From Cladochytrium replicatum (Eukaryota; Chytridiomycota; Chytridiomycetes; Cladochytriales; Cladochytriaceae): a stretch of 64,000 nucleotides of DNA. Shown piece after piece: positions 1-12,318 of the stretch (its first letter is position 1; the number at the start of each line of letters is the position of its first letter). Position numbers and translations under genes: made by a program. The stretch is from assembly GCA_025526935.1 (NCBI GenBank), contig JAHLKD010000074.1, positions 1 to 64,000 on the forward strand, given 5' to 3'. The notes beneath the pieces were generated by a model. It was not told the origin of the DNA. It did no database searches and saw only the letters and a program-made list of their open reading frames with translations.

Positions 1-1469
1 TTCAAAGAATCTTCAATCCAGCATATTTTGTCCATTGCCTCTCGTAGCTGTAAGGCTCGTTTGACCATATAGAACGTGCTATTCCAGCGAGTTGTCACAT
101 CGATAATTGGTAATAGAGGAACCAGTTTCACAAATCGGCACGAATCAATAAATGAGCTTCGTCGTTTTGGGGAAGACCGGATTCCTCTGACTAGCCGTCG
201 AAGAAGGTTTATGACATTAACGCCGGAGTTATCGTCATTTGCGACTGTGTCCCCTGCGGGCGCGAATGTATCGATAAATCCTTTGCTGCAAGATTGATAA
301 TGTGTGCCATACACCGCATGTGTTGAGTTTCTGCAGACCACGCAATATCCCTATCTTCCAAGAGCGTCCTCCAGCTTAGCACTCATGGTAAAGTTGTTTG
401 AACCGTTGTCGGTTGTAATGCACAATAAGCGTTCACCCGATAGCATGCCAAATTCATCCAGACACTTGACAAGCTGACTAGCCATGGCGACGCCTTCATG
501 CTTTCCAACCATCGGAATCATCTGCAGCAGCAAGTCCTGCGGCTCCCATTCTTTCGTGATGAAGTGGGCAGTAATTCCAAGAAAAGAAATCTGGTTCTTC
601 GATGTCCAACAGTCAGCTGTTATTGATACTTTTGAAGGCGAACCAACAATCAGACCTTTAATGAGCTCCTTCTGCCTATCGTAAAGATCCATCTCCTTTT
701 GCTTCACTGCTTTTGCCGTCTTTGGTGTATAGTTTGGCTGAAAAGTCTTCAGCATGCTGACAAAGAACTCGTTCTCCACAACAGTAAAAGCCTGATTGTC
801 TGCAGCAATCCAGTCCAAAATCGACCGCCACGCTACGTCTGGATTGAACACAAAGTTTTGCTCCTTCTCCTGCGAGCCGAAATTCAATGTCTGTTGTCCC
901 TTGGGGACGATGTCCAACAGTCCAAGCGACCTGGCAATACTTCCATGGTGGTTTTTCAGATGCCGGAGGAAGTTTTTTGTTGATCCCGTCTTATCGACCT
1001 TCTGGCTCCACTTGCATTTCGCAACCAAACATGTTCTCAGACCATTATCAACCTTATAGTAATCCTTCGCTATGCCGCCTCGACTACCTCTACAGTCCGA
1101 CATGCTATCAACATCTGCGTCTGATGAAAGCATTGATGGTTGAACTGATCCAGCTGCAGGCTCCTGTCGCACTGAAGAGTCAGCAAAACTAACGTCGGCA
1201 GGAAGCTGTGGTGCATGCTGAGAAGCCGGGCCCAACTCGCTGGAGTCATTGGAAGAAGATGTGGAGCTCGGCTCTCGAGCGCTGTTGTTGCCACAGTGTC
1301 CTGATACACGTCTGCGTTTGTCCTGCATGATGTTCCCCTCGCTGGACGCCTCTGAAATTTGGGGGGCTGGCAGACTTCGCTTCCGTGTGTCAAGCGGATG
1401 ACTGTCCACTAGTCTTTGGCTTGCGTCGGACGCTGCCTTACGCTTTGGTTTAACAAAGGCGGCGTCCAT
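1..1469 (-). pseudogene. hAT transposase (BED finger), frameshifted and cut by the window edge
   Basis: The frame opens at the ATG at 1469 (MDAAFVKPKR) and stays open to a stop at 351. After a basic, serine-rich N-terminus there is a BED-type zinc finger (CLVAKC, then HLKNHH), then hAT core blocks: ITADCWTS with SFLGITAHF, and LLCITTDNGSNN. Near 355 the reading frame shifts by one base. The continuing frame encodes HMRCMAHIINLAAKD, the usual hAT CxxH-x-x-NL block, before more stops towards position 1. The product would be a cut-and-paste transposase binding the subterminal repeats. The frameshift and later stops make it non-functional as read. An ORF that extends upstream of the ATG runs through the satellite and is not part of the protein. 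Confidence 0.8.
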
Positions 1470-1504
1470 TTTGCTGTGGTGTGGCTGGAACGTTACCGAC
1501 TCTA

Positions 1505-2375
1505 ATGTCCAGGTGCACAGAAAGCACAGCTCTCGAGGTCTGTCGTGGTAGAAATTGTTTGTTACAGAACTTCTGTTGTGACTTCTTGGAAAGTGTCCGG
1601 GTGGACAGAATCGTATTGCTAGTAACATTGATAGAGGTTAGTTGTACTGGGTAGAGATAACTGAAGTACGTCAATGAGTTGAGAAAGTGTCCGAGTGGAC
1701 AGAATCCTATTGCTAGTAACATTGATAGAGAGGTTAGCTGTATTGGGTAGAGATAACTGAAGTACGTCAATGAGTTGAGAAAGTGTCCGGGTGGACAGAA
1801 TCCTATTGCTAGTAACATTGATAGAGAGGTTAGCTGTATTGGGTAGAGATAACTGAAGTACGTCAATGAGCTGAGAAAGTGTCCGGGTGGACAGAATCTT
1901 ATTGCTAGTAACATTGATAGAGATGTTAGTTTGTACTTGATAGAGATCACTCAAGTACCGTCAATGAGTTAAGAAAGTGTCCGGGTGGACAGAATCTTAT
2001 TGCTAGTAACATTGATAGAGAGGTTAGCTGTACTTGATAGAGATCACTGAAGTACCGTCAATGAGTTGAGAAAGTGTCCGGGTGGACAGAATCGTATTGC
2101 TAGTAACATTGATAGAGATGTTAGTTGTACTTGATAGAGATCACTCAAGTACCGTCAATGAGTTAAGAAAGTGTCCGGGTGGACAGAATCTTATTGCTAG
2201 TAACATTGATAGAGAGGTTAGTTGTATTGGGTAGAGATCACTGAAGTACGTCAATGAGTTGAGAAAGTGTCTGGGTGGACAGAAAATACATGCCTTGATG
2301 TCCGTTGTGATGCAAAATTGTTTGATACATACAAAACTTATATTGCGTCTTCTTGGAAAGTGTCCGCGTGGACAG
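1505..2375. repeat. tandem satellite, about 96-bp units with a TGTCC-n4-GGACA dyad core
   Basis: A core reading AAGTGTCCGGGTGGACAGAA recurs at 1591, 1685, 1781, 1877, 1975, 2072, 2169, 2265 and 2358, with a worn core near 1505. Spacing is 93-98 bp. The core has perfect 5-bp inverted arms (TGTCC/GGACA) around 4 bases. Seven central units share one body (TATTGCTAGTAACATTGATA followed by a CTGAAGTACGTCAATGAG-like end). The outermost units have a different body containing CTTCTTGGAAAG. Such subterminal arrays in hAT elements are typically transposase binding sites; here that role is inferred from position and the dyad. Confidence 0.9.
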
Positions 2376-2408
2376 AAAGAACAATAGCTTCGTTTTAGAT
2401 TCTCTATC

Positions 2409-2584
2409 ACATCGGGTTTTACTCGGGTCTGACTTTTGACCCGAGAAGGGTTTTCCTACTGGACCCGATACCCGACCCGGATCCGACCCGAAAATTTTCC
2501 ATGAAAACCCGGCACTCGGGTCGGGTACATTTAGTCAATGGACCCGGACCCGACCCGAAAGACCCTAAAACCCGCCGATCCTTA
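2409..2584. repeat. hAT terminal segment, degenerate ACCCG repeats
   Basis: The segment is dominated by GACCCG/ACCCGG motifs in both orientations and ends GCCGATCCTTA at 2584. A diverged copy in reverse orientation lies at about 46,690-46,830. The two align without large gaps from the GGGTTTTACTCGGG block to GGGTACATTT, so this is transposon terminus rather than simple sequence. Confidence 0.7.
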
Positions 2585-2598
2585 TGACTGAGGGGGTG

Positions 2599-3197
2599 TG
2601 TTAAGTATTTCGATTGATGGACTTGGCCAATCCAGTCATTGATAGTACAAAAACACAAACGCCCGATATACAGAAATGTCACTCTTCACTGAGCAACATT
2701 TCTAACTATTGAACTAAAGCATATAGATGATGATCTATTACGAGTTTGGATACCTCCGGGTATTTCTTCATGGGTTATATTTATTGCGGCCATAGGTATA
2801 GTAAACTGTCATTACTTTTCTATCATCCACTTGTAGAAGTGAAGCCCGGATCAGATCACAGCAAAGGTTTACATATGATTAACGCGTTCGTGGGAATCAT
2901 GTGTGAGAACAATCCTGTTGAGGAGAGCTAGATCTCACGCACAGCTTAGCATGATTATGCTTCGCTACGCCTGTGAGAAGAAGAGTCAAACCTTATCGCT
3001 TCGATCCAGATCTTCCGGAAGGAAAAGCCAAAACGACAGTACACTTATTTAAGGAGCCTGTGGCGATACACACAAGGAGCATTCTCTTGCGCTAGTACTT
3101 GTGACTCGCAATCTTCTTTATTCATCTCTTAGAAACATTAACCCGTGAATTAGCAACACACACAACCTGAGGATCCAGACCACAGCTTTGTTCAACA
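2599..3197 (+). repeat. copia left LTR
   Basis: A 599-bp repeat beginning TGTTAAGTATTTCG and ending TTTGTTCAACA, with short inverted ends TGTT/AACA. It is nearly identical to 8556-9154. The sequence CACTTATTTAAGG near 3041 is a possible TATA-type promoter element. No canonical initiator-tRNA primer-binding site was recognised directly downstream. Confidence 0.92.
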
Positions 3198-3248
3198 CAA
3201 TAGTTACGAATCGTTGCTTAACACATTTCTTTGGACAACAACAACAAG

Positions 3249-6200
3249 ATGGGTTCAGGATCGAATGACGCCACATCTTCGCGGCCGAAGCCATTCACCG
3301 GTAAAACGCTGCAGGATTTCGATCTGTACATGGAACAAGTGCAGACTTACGCAAACTTACGTGGCGGCGCTGGCACTATGCTTCTCCAAGAACCAATGGC
3401 TCTTCCTGATAGTCCGAATTACGAGGCGGAAGGAAATCGCCCACAGCGTCCGATAGTCATCGCCGGAGCTGCTGGCGGAGCTGCTAACGAAGCACGAGCA
3501 CAATGGGAAGCAGAACTACGTGAACATTTGGCGATCGTCACACACAACAGTCACTTACGTACGCAATATCGTGCTGAGATGCAAGATTACCGTGCACAAC
3601 AAGCGGACAATAACGTCGCAGTTGGAATTCTATGCGAATGTTTCCCAAAACGCGACATGAATCGAGTCAGAGCTTATGCGTCAGCAAAAGGCAAAGTCGA
3701 TGGACTTCGCCGAATTTTCAGTGCTGGCGGTCAAGCTCCGATCGAATCGTCTATGTGGGAGCAACGGCTGGTAGATCTGAAATGTACGAACGGTCAGTCG
3801 GCAGAAAGCGTTCAGCAGTTTGTGACCGACCTCACTGAGTTATTCGAACTCAAACTGAACTCTTTACCGGACGAACTCGTAATCAAGGATCTACTAAACC
3901 GGTTAGTCGCAAAAATCACGATGCAGACAATTGAACTACGGACCCTCGTACCTTTTCTCGGAAAAATGATCACTTCTGCGTATGCCGAATGGGAACCGGC
4001 GTTAATACAAGATCCAATTGATGCTGCAAACCCGAATGCTCCGCGACCATTCCACCAAAAGCCAACGCATTACTTCGAAACAGTGTCAAATATCTTGACC
4101 GACCTAAACCAATTGGTCCAACTCAACGTCACCATGGATGCCGGTGGGCCGAATGGGACAAAGAAGGCCATGAAGGCAAAGGCGAAGAAAGCGAAGGCGA
4201 AAGCGAAAGCCAAGGTTGCGAAGTCGGAGGATATTTGTACCTTGCATCCGAACTCATCTCACACCAATGCTCAATGCCGTAAGCAGGGTGCCTCGGGTGG
4301 CTCAGGCAGTAGCGGTGGGAGTAGCAGTTCCACTCGGACCAGGCAGTCGCAGGACTCCAGGTCGTCCACATCTTCTTCTGCAAAGAAGACAGATCTCACA
4401 TGCAATTTCTGTGGCAAACGAGGACACAAGCAGTCGGCGTGTAAACGCTATCTCACTGCAAAGAGCCTTTGTTTAGACACGGATTTTCGTGCATTCATTG
4501 CCAGCCGTGGCGATGCAGGTGATGATTCGTCGGAGGACGAATCTACCGCCAAACCGGTGTTGACCAAGAAGGTAATCTTTGACCTTACCCAACCTACTTC
4601 TGTTGATAAAGATGCTGACACATACATCGGAAATATGTTTTCGATAGTGAACGCACACTCGGCACAGAAGGTTGTCCGTGTACATGTTCAAGCAAAGGAT
4701 CGTGTGGGTTTGCTTGATACAGGCGCAACTGTTTGGATGACACCTAATCGTCATGCCTTTAGTTCGCTGACGTATACGAATGACGAGGACGTGGTGGAAC
4801 TAGCGGATAGTCATACAATTCCAGTTTGTGGTTTTGGAGATGTATCTGTAGTTTTACCCAATGGGCGAATTAAGATAATACACAACGCACTTTATGTTCC
4901 TGATCTCGAAGACACACTTGCATCAGTGTGTAGTATCATTGGAGACTCCGGGGACATTGTGAGTTTCACCAAAGACAAGGTTATCCTCACGCATGGTGAT
5001 ACGGATGAACACGTTATTATTGGGCGACGGGAAAGAGATTTGTACTATCTCTATGCTGATGTTAGTACCGTCGGAACTCACCAACCGCGGCATGCGATTG
5101 CTCAACGAGCTAAAGCAGTAGCGGTATCCGCAGAAGGTCTCAATCAGTCGATGGACTTTACGTCCGGTGTACGATCTTCTCACGCGATGGGTCTCGATGT
5201 AATGTCAGACAACAACATTCGTCAAACGAACGATGATGAATGTCAACGAGCATCTCAAGATACAGTTGGAGTGAGCACCAACTTATCGCCAGTGACAGTA
5301 CACGAACTTGCAAAGTTACACCAGCAGTTTGGTCACATCCACTTACGGACAATCTTTCGAACGGCAGAGAAGCTCAACATCAAAATGCCCAAGGTTGAAC
5401 CGGATGCATTCAATCTTGTCAACAAATCAATTATGCAGAATTGTTTGGTCTGTAGTCGCACGAAGCTGAAGCAGAAGCCGATTTATTCTACAATAAGTCG
5501 AGCTCCGAGGAAACTTTTCCGTCTGTTTTCCGATGTCGTACGTTTAATCTACGACGGACAGAAGAAGAGATATTGGCAGATCATTGTCGACGAACAACCT
5601 CGTTTATCACAATCTACTTCCTGAATCGAAAGAGTGATGCGGTGGATAGTATGATTCGACATATCGCTGATGTGGAAAATCGCAATCACCCATTACACGT
5701 TGCTGAACTACGTTCCGATTCAGGAGAATTGATTACTAAACGGTTGATCCAATGGTGCAATACCAAGATTCCTCGCATCCGCGTCCACCCAGCTCCTCCG
5801 TCAGTAAAGGAACTCGATGGTCTATCAGAGCGGAATATACAATCGATCAAGTATATGTCGGACGCGATGCTGCTACAAGCTGGACTACCACGAACACTTC
5901 AATTCGTGCAACTCTCCATCCTATACGCTGCGGTCGTCAAGAACGCTACTTTCCATTCAGCTGTGAATGCGATTCCGTACTGTGCTTACCTTGACAAGCG
6001 GATAGATTTGGCAACTATCCACGCCTTTGGAACACTCGTTAGTTTGTGGATCTCACACGAACAAAGGTTGGCGCGCAGAATCCGAGACAAGTCTGAACTA
6101 GGTCTGTTTCTCGGATACAAGGGTGAAGACCTGAAGATCGTCATAGCACTCAATTTTCGGACAAACACAATAGGCGAATACTTCCATGTTACGTTCCACG

Positions 6201-8428
6201 AGGGAGTTTTTGTTGGTTATAATCCTACCCGACAGTTACTCGACGATCTTACGGTACAATATCCACTGAAGGCCGGGACATATTTCGATGTTGATCAAAT
6301 ACCAACCGGGGATCAGGGGGTGCAAGAGACGACTGTTGAGTTTGTCTCAGACAATTTCCCGATTTCTACCGTTGCAGACGAAGAAATCGATGAGGATATA
6401 AACGACGACCCCATATATTACCGCTTAGAAGAAGCCGGTGACATGCATGTTGTTGAACATTTACATGGACTAGACGATGATGACCCAGACGATGCTGATT
6501 ATGATCCAAATGCTGATTTATCGACTCCACAATCCATTACTGAAGAATCTCCGAATTTGTCTTCCGTATCTCCTGTAGAGGAATATGATGCACAACTCAA
6601 AGTGATCTTCAATTCATTGGAGAAGATGTCGACGAAGCATATGCAGCAAGAAAACGAAAACGTCAAGCAAGTGCAAATTTGTCGAACGCCAAAAGGAAAC
6701 AAAATTCCTTGTTTACCCGGTCCGTTCCTAATATCGATTGGACCCTGAAGGCCGATTCCTCATATCCAACACAACCAATTGCGAATGGAAATATACGGAC
6801 TGCACCAAAGACTCTTCGTGAGGCTTTATCACGATCCGATGAGGCTCCATTCTGGTTAGCGGCGATGAAGGAGGAAGTCACACAACTAGTCGGCAACAAT
6901 ACTTGGGCCGAAACGTTTACCTGATGGATGGAATTTATTATCGGGCAAATGGGTTTTCACATATAAGCTTGACGAACATGGCAATATTACTCGATTCAAA
7001 GCACATTGGGTCGTACGAGGATTTTCACAGATTGAAGGATTGGATTTCGATGAAACCTATTCTCCAGTTACGAAAACGTCCACGATCCGTTTTCTGATTG
7101 CATTAGCAGCATTAGTCGGCATGATAATATTCCAGTTTGATATCAAGGGTGCATATCTCAATGCTATACTGGAAGAAGAGAACTACGTCGAACTCCCTCA
7201 TGGTTTCGGACGAGTAGATTTCCAGAATCGACCCATCGTCTGCAGACTTATCAAAAGTCTGTACGGTCTACACCAGGCAGCTCGAGAATGGTACAAAACT
7301 CTTTGGAAACAATATCTCAGTGTTGGTTTCGTGAGGAATATTGCAGACATCTGTCATTTCTGGCGATACAATCCAACAAATAATACCCGCGAACACACTA
7401 CCGTTCATGTCGATGATATACTACATTTTTCCACAGATCCAAACGCATATCATCGGTTTCAGACCGATTTGGAAACTTCGTTCACAGTAGGCAGTACTTC
7501 GAAGGCGAAATGGATTCTGAAAATGGAGTTATTGCAGACAACGGAAGGATATTTCCTTAGCAATGCATTGTACGTAAAGAAGATTCTCGAAGAAGCGAAT
7601 TTATGGGGTACCAACATCAAACCGACCAAAACACCGATGTCAAAATCATATATCTTTGATGAGACCACACCAACACTGTCCGATGCCGAGGCAACACAAT
7701 TTCGATCAATGTTAATGAAGATATCGTACGTGGCGACTAAGACACGACCGGATATTTCATACGCAGTCAATATTTTGGCACAACATCAGATTGATCCTCG
7801 ACAGTCAGAATCAAAGGCTCTCTATCGATTACAACGATATTTACTCGGTACTTGGGATTACGGTTTACACTATACACGGACTGGTATCACGTCTCCGATG
7901 CTAAGACCCGACGGTCTCTACATGTTTGATTCGGCTAACAACCCACAAGGTTATGCCGATGCAGACTGGGCGGGCGATGCAGATAGATACTCACGAACCG
8001 GTTACGTGGTAATGTTCGCTAATGCGGCAATCAGTTGGCAATCGATTCGACAACAGACTATTGCGGCCTCGTCGTCGGAAGCCGAACTGTATGCGCTGAA
8101 CGAACTATCGCGTGAGATGAAGTGGATGAAAAATCTTATGACGGGTATCGGAATTACGTCGTTCAATCCGCTCTGTTTATGGCAAGACAATCAATCCACC
8201 GAGTCTATCGCAAACAATCTGTTCAACAACAAACGGACTAAACACATGGACGTTCGCGAGAGATTTGTGAATCTCCAAGTTGAACAGAAACATCAGGAGT
8301 TACACCATATGGATACTTCTGATATGATCGCGGACATCTTAACTAAACCTCTTGGAAGTAAATTATACCTTAAACACAGGGGCTCGTTGGGGCTAGTCAG
8401 TCAGTCTTCACTTAATATACTATCTTGA
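3249..8428 (+). pseudogene. copia gag-pol polyprotein with three frameshifts
   Basis: The first frame starts at the ATG at 3249. It encodes gag with a CCHC knuckle (CNFCGKRGHKQSAC), an aspartic protease motif (LLDTGATVWM) and the integrase HHCC zinc site (HQQFGH, then CLVC). A one-base loss near 5595, just after the WQIIVDE block, moves the integrase core to another frame. That frame holds the second catalytic Asp (RSDSGE) and the Glu (LSERN), followed by the copia-type GYKGEDLK region. Further shifts lie near 6615 and 6905. The last frame runs to 8428 with RT (FDIKGAYLN, then HVDDI in place of YVDD) and RNase H (YADADWAGD, then TKHMDVRERF). Positions of shifts were placed by comparison with element 2. 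Without repair of the frame no full polyprotein can be made. Confidence 0.88.
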
Positions 8429-8540
8429 ACGACCGACTGGCGATGTCCATACAACTCACCTTTATTTCAATAGAATATCAACTTCAGCATTTACAGAAAG
8501 TTATGATCGGTTGAGTGATACTCTCGGTTGTACCTATCTA

Positions 8541-8555
8541 ATGACTGAGGGGGTG
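8541..8555 (+). other. polypurine tract before the 3' LTR
   Basis: ATGACTGAGGGGGTG immediately precedes the right LTR and has the G-rich form of copia polypurine tracts, which prime plus-strand DNA synthesis. The last 14 bases also occur at 2585-2598 before the left LTR. Confidence 0.65.
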
Positions 8556-9154
8556 TGTTAAGTATTTCGATTGATGGACTTGGCCAATCCAGTCATTGAT
8601 AGTACAAAAACACAAACGCCCGATATACAGAAATGTCACTCTTCACTGAGCAACATTTCTAACTATTGAACTAAAGCATATAGATGATGATCTATTACGA
8701 GTTTGGATACCTCCGGTTATTTCTTCATGGGTTATATTTATTGCGGCCATAGGTATAGTAAACTGTCATTACTTTTCTATCATCCACTTGTAGAAGTGAA
8801 GCCCGGATCAGATCACAGCAAAGGTTTACATATGATTAACGCGTTCGTGGGAATCATGTGTGAGAACAATCCTGTTGAGGAGAGCTAGATCTCACGCACA
8901 GCTTAGCATGATTATGCTTCGCTACGCCTGTGAGAAGAAGAGTCAAACCTTATCGCTGCGATCCAGATCTTCCGGAAGGAAAAGCCAAAACGACAGTACA
9001 CTTATTTAAGGAGCCTGTGGCAATACACACAAGGAGCATTCTCTTGCGCTAGTACTTGTGACTCGCAATCTTCTTTATTCATCTCTTAGCAACATTAACC
9101 CGTGAATTAACAACACACACAACCTGAGGATCCAGACCACAGCTTTGTTCAACA
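8556..9154 (+). repeat. copia right LTR
   Basis: The second 599-bp LTR ends TTCAACA at 9154 and abuts the gag of element 2 in mid-gene. About five single-base differences from the left LTR were seen by eye, for example CCGGTT for CCGGGT and CTGCGATC for CTTCGATC. Confidence 0.92.
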
Positions 9155-12100
9155 GATTCTGGTCAGAAGATACAATCAGAACACCATTACCTGAGAACAA
9201 TGCAGAACTTACTTGCTGAGATGAGAGAAATCATTCAAATGGATGTAACTCGCGATTACACTCCTTCAGATTCACCTCAAATCAAAGGCAAAGCCATGCG
9301 AGCAAAGACCAAAAGACTACCGAAAGCTCATGCTGCTCATGAGGTTTGTGTTTTACATCCCAACTCTTCTCATTCTTCTGCAGAGTGTAAACAACTCAAA
9401 CATTTGATTGAGAAACATGCTTCCTCACATAAAGGAAATGCCAACAGTAAGACTGCAAACAATCGTGCCGCATCAATATCAAAGGATGCGAAGAACAACA
9501 AATTCTCTTGCGATTTCTGTGGCAAATCTGGCCACACGCAGAATTTCTGCAGGAAACGCAAACTAGCCAAAAGTTTGAATGATGAGGAATGGAAACAGAT
9601 AAAAGCATCTCGTGCTTCCTCCTCAACATCCCAGAACATGGATATCGATTCTCAGGAATCAGAACCTTCCAGCAAGGTACAATCAATCAAATCCTTCTCT
9701 TCAATCTTCAAAGCTAATAATATTGTGGATTTTACACATCCCTCTATTATCACAGCATTGAAGAGTACCAACTGCAATCTACACGTAAATGCCAAACCTC
9801 TCGGTTTGATTGACTCTTGTGCTACTGCTTGGATGACTCCAGACAGACATGCATTCAAGAATTTATTTTACGTTAATGATGCAGGAGATGTTTACTTGGC
9901 AGACAATCATCCCATTCCTATTAAAGGCTATGGAGATATTGCACTTGTTTTGTCAAATGGTTCAATAAAACACATTCAAAATGCACTTTTTGTTCCCGAT
10001 TTAGAGGATACACTTATATCTGTCTATAGCATCATCGGGCATGAAGGTGATATAGTCAGTTTTACCAAAGACAAAGTCTATTTGTCAAACAAAGGAACTG
10101 AACAATGTGTTGCCATTGGTTTAAGACGTGGAGGTTTATATTATCTCCATGGAAGTTTCGATACCAGTAATCCATTACTTAAACACTCTTTCAAAATAGG
10201 TGCAGCTAATTTGACGAATCTTTCTAATTCTGCACTCTCTGTTGGCAAACAGAATGTTTTACCTGGTACCACTACAAACACTGCCCAAGAGCAGCAGACA
10301 ACCACGTCTGGTGTAAGGTTTGACACAGTGAAGGACAACAATGTTTTCCCAAAAGATTCTAACAAAACTAGAAATTACTGGGGTGAAGTTTTAGACGGAG
10401 CTTCATCTGCAACATTAAGTCTATACTCCCAAACAATGGCTGATAATGGAGTAAACAACGTTTCAGCTGTGACCATCAACAAATTCGCTAGATTACACCA
10501 GCAATTTGGTCACATACATTTGCGGAAAATCCTGCAAACTTTACATTCTCTGGGAAAGAAACTGCCCAAAGTCAGGTGCACTTGATTTTGTTAACTCGTC
10601 TATTTTACAGAACTGCATAATTTGCAATCAGACTAAGGCTGTACAAACTCCAATTTACTCAACGCTAAGTCCAGCACTGAGGAAATAATATCGCCTACAT
10701 ACTGATGCAGTACCGATTGTCAGAAATGGCAAAACAATAGGTCACTGGCAGATTATCGTAGATGAATACAGTTCTCACATCACAATCTACTTCTTGCAAC
10801 GAAAGAGCGAAGCCTCTGATAGTATGCTAAGACACATCGCAGATGTTGAAAATAGATTTCTGCCACTTCACGTCTATGAAGTTAGATCCGATTCTGGAGA
10901 ACTATTGTCAAACCAATTCTTGACTTGGTGCAGTAACAAGGTACCACGCATACATGCACATCCTTCACCTGCATCAGTCAAAGAGCTGAATGGTCTTGCT
11001 GAACGGAATGTCCGTTCAATGAAAGAGATGTACAAGTCTATGCTGAAAACAGCTGGTCTTCCACATACTTTACAGTTCATCAAATTTGCCATCCTTTATG
11101 CTGCGACTGTCAAAAATTGTGTTTACCATTCTAGAACTAAGAATGTACCACATGCTGTTTACTTTGACAAGCTGATTGATCCGGCAATCATTCACACCTT
11201 TGGTACCCTGGTTAGTCTCTGGATCTCTCCAGAACAAAGGTCTAGTCGCAAAGTATCAGAGAAGTCAGAGCTAGGACTATTTCTGGGTTATAAGGGTGAA
11301 GATATGAAAATCATTCATGCTTTGAATCTTAATACCAAATGCATAAGCGAATATTTTCATTTTACTTTTCATGAGGGAGTATTTGTTGGCTTAAACCCAA
11401 CACCACAAACTTTAAATGACCTCACCAAACACTATCCTATTCCTCAGGGTCAACATTTTGATATTTCAAATTTACCTGATATGAATAGCGATAATGACAA
11501 TACTACAGACTCAGATTCTGATGATAGCGCTAACACCTCATCTGATAAGGAGTTGGATCCCAACCAACGATTTTATCATCGAATGGATATCTCACAAATG
11601 CGTGTTATTCCTATGTCCCAACATGATTCAAATGTTGATGACGAGCACGATACCACCAACGACTATAACCATTCGTTAAACATGAATGATAACACTTATG
11701 TACCACTTTCTGTACAACACGTACAAGAACAAAATGAAGATGATTCCCAAAGTGATTTGGAAGATTTACAATGGATTGGTGAAGATGATGACAACGATTA
11801 TGGATTTGTTGCACACAAAGCCAAACGTCGCAAACTTAAAGGCAAACAACCTATGGTTACTCCAACAAACAGATTTCATCCCCAGCAAAGACATCCTTTG
11901 TTGAGACGTAATATCCCCAATGTCAATGTAAATGAGAAAGCAAAATCGAGTACACCCGACATTCCTATACCTCAAGGACACTTGAGAAGTATTCCCAAAA
12001 CAGTCCAGGAAGCTATGTCGCGACCTGATGAATGGCCATACTGGCTTGCAGCCATGTGTGAAGAAAATCAACAACTTATCAATTTGGGAACATGGAACAA

Positions 12101-12318
12101 ACGCATCTTGCCAAATGGGAACAACCTTCTCACTGGCAAATGGGTTTATTCATACAAACTTGATGAAGATGGCAACATCATCCGATTCAAGGCACGATGG
12201 GTAGTTAGAGGGTTCTCCCAGATACAGGGAATGGATTTCGACAAAACCTATTCTCCTGTGGCGAAAACCACTACAATTCGATTACTAGTTGCTCTTGCTG
12301 CAATTGTCAAATTACACA
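9155..12318 (+). pseudogene. second copia gag-pol copy, truncated at both ends
   Basis: Coding begins abruptly in mid-gag directly after the LTR. Its first residues (HHYLRTMQNLL) align with an internal gag stretch of element 1 (THYFETVSNIL). Next come a CCHC knuckle (CDFCGKSGHTQNFC), a protease-like motif with Cys in place of the usual Gly (LIDSCATAWM), the HHCC site (HQQFGHIH, then CIICNQTK), the integrase core (RSDSGE, LAERN) and the start of RT (FDKTYSPVAKTTTIR). A one-base shift lies near 10577 and an in-frame TAA at about 10687. RT is cut off before its first catalytic Asp, near 12318, where a minus-strand element begins. It is clearly AT-richer than element 1, so it is a separate lineage. 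Element 1 seems to have landed in this gag, with later loss of the left part. Confidence 0.85.

Larger units (their letters stand above)
1..2584 (-). mobile_element. hAT-family DNA transposon, transposase-side part
   Basis: This is the 5' (transposase-start) part of a hAT element; the other end lies left of the window. It holds a degraded hAT transposase gene, a satellite array just upstream of its start codon, and an ACCCG-rich terminal segment. Read inward, the right end starts TAAGG, which fits the hAT terminal consensus YARNG. A second copy at 46.65-47.18 kb ends with a very similar terminus (CCTTA at 47178), which supports 2584 as the true end. The element sits 14 bp upstream of a copia LTR, next to a polypurine-tract sequence, so it appears inserted in the 3' end of a copia element. 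The boundary is inferred; the left TSD cannot be checked here. Confidence 0.7.
2599..9154 (+). mobile_element. Ty1/copia LTR retrotransposon (element 1), both LTRs
   Basis: Two 599-bp direct repeats (TGTTAAG...TTCAACA) flank a gag-pol region in copia order: gag, protease, integrase, RT, RNase H. By eye the LTRs differ at about five positions, suggesting fairly recent insertion, yet the coding region has three frameshifts. No target-site duplication is visible: GGGTG lies before the left LTR and GATTC after the right one. A 14-bp polypurine-tract sequence lies before both LTRs, although it is expected only before the 3' LTR. This points to a tandem or recombined arrangement sharing the left LTR with another element. 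Confidence 0.88.

Noticed and set aside
1450-1954. Minus-strand frames with repeated LLAIRFCPPGHF peptides
   Set aside because: These are translations of the 96-bp satellite, not protein repeats.
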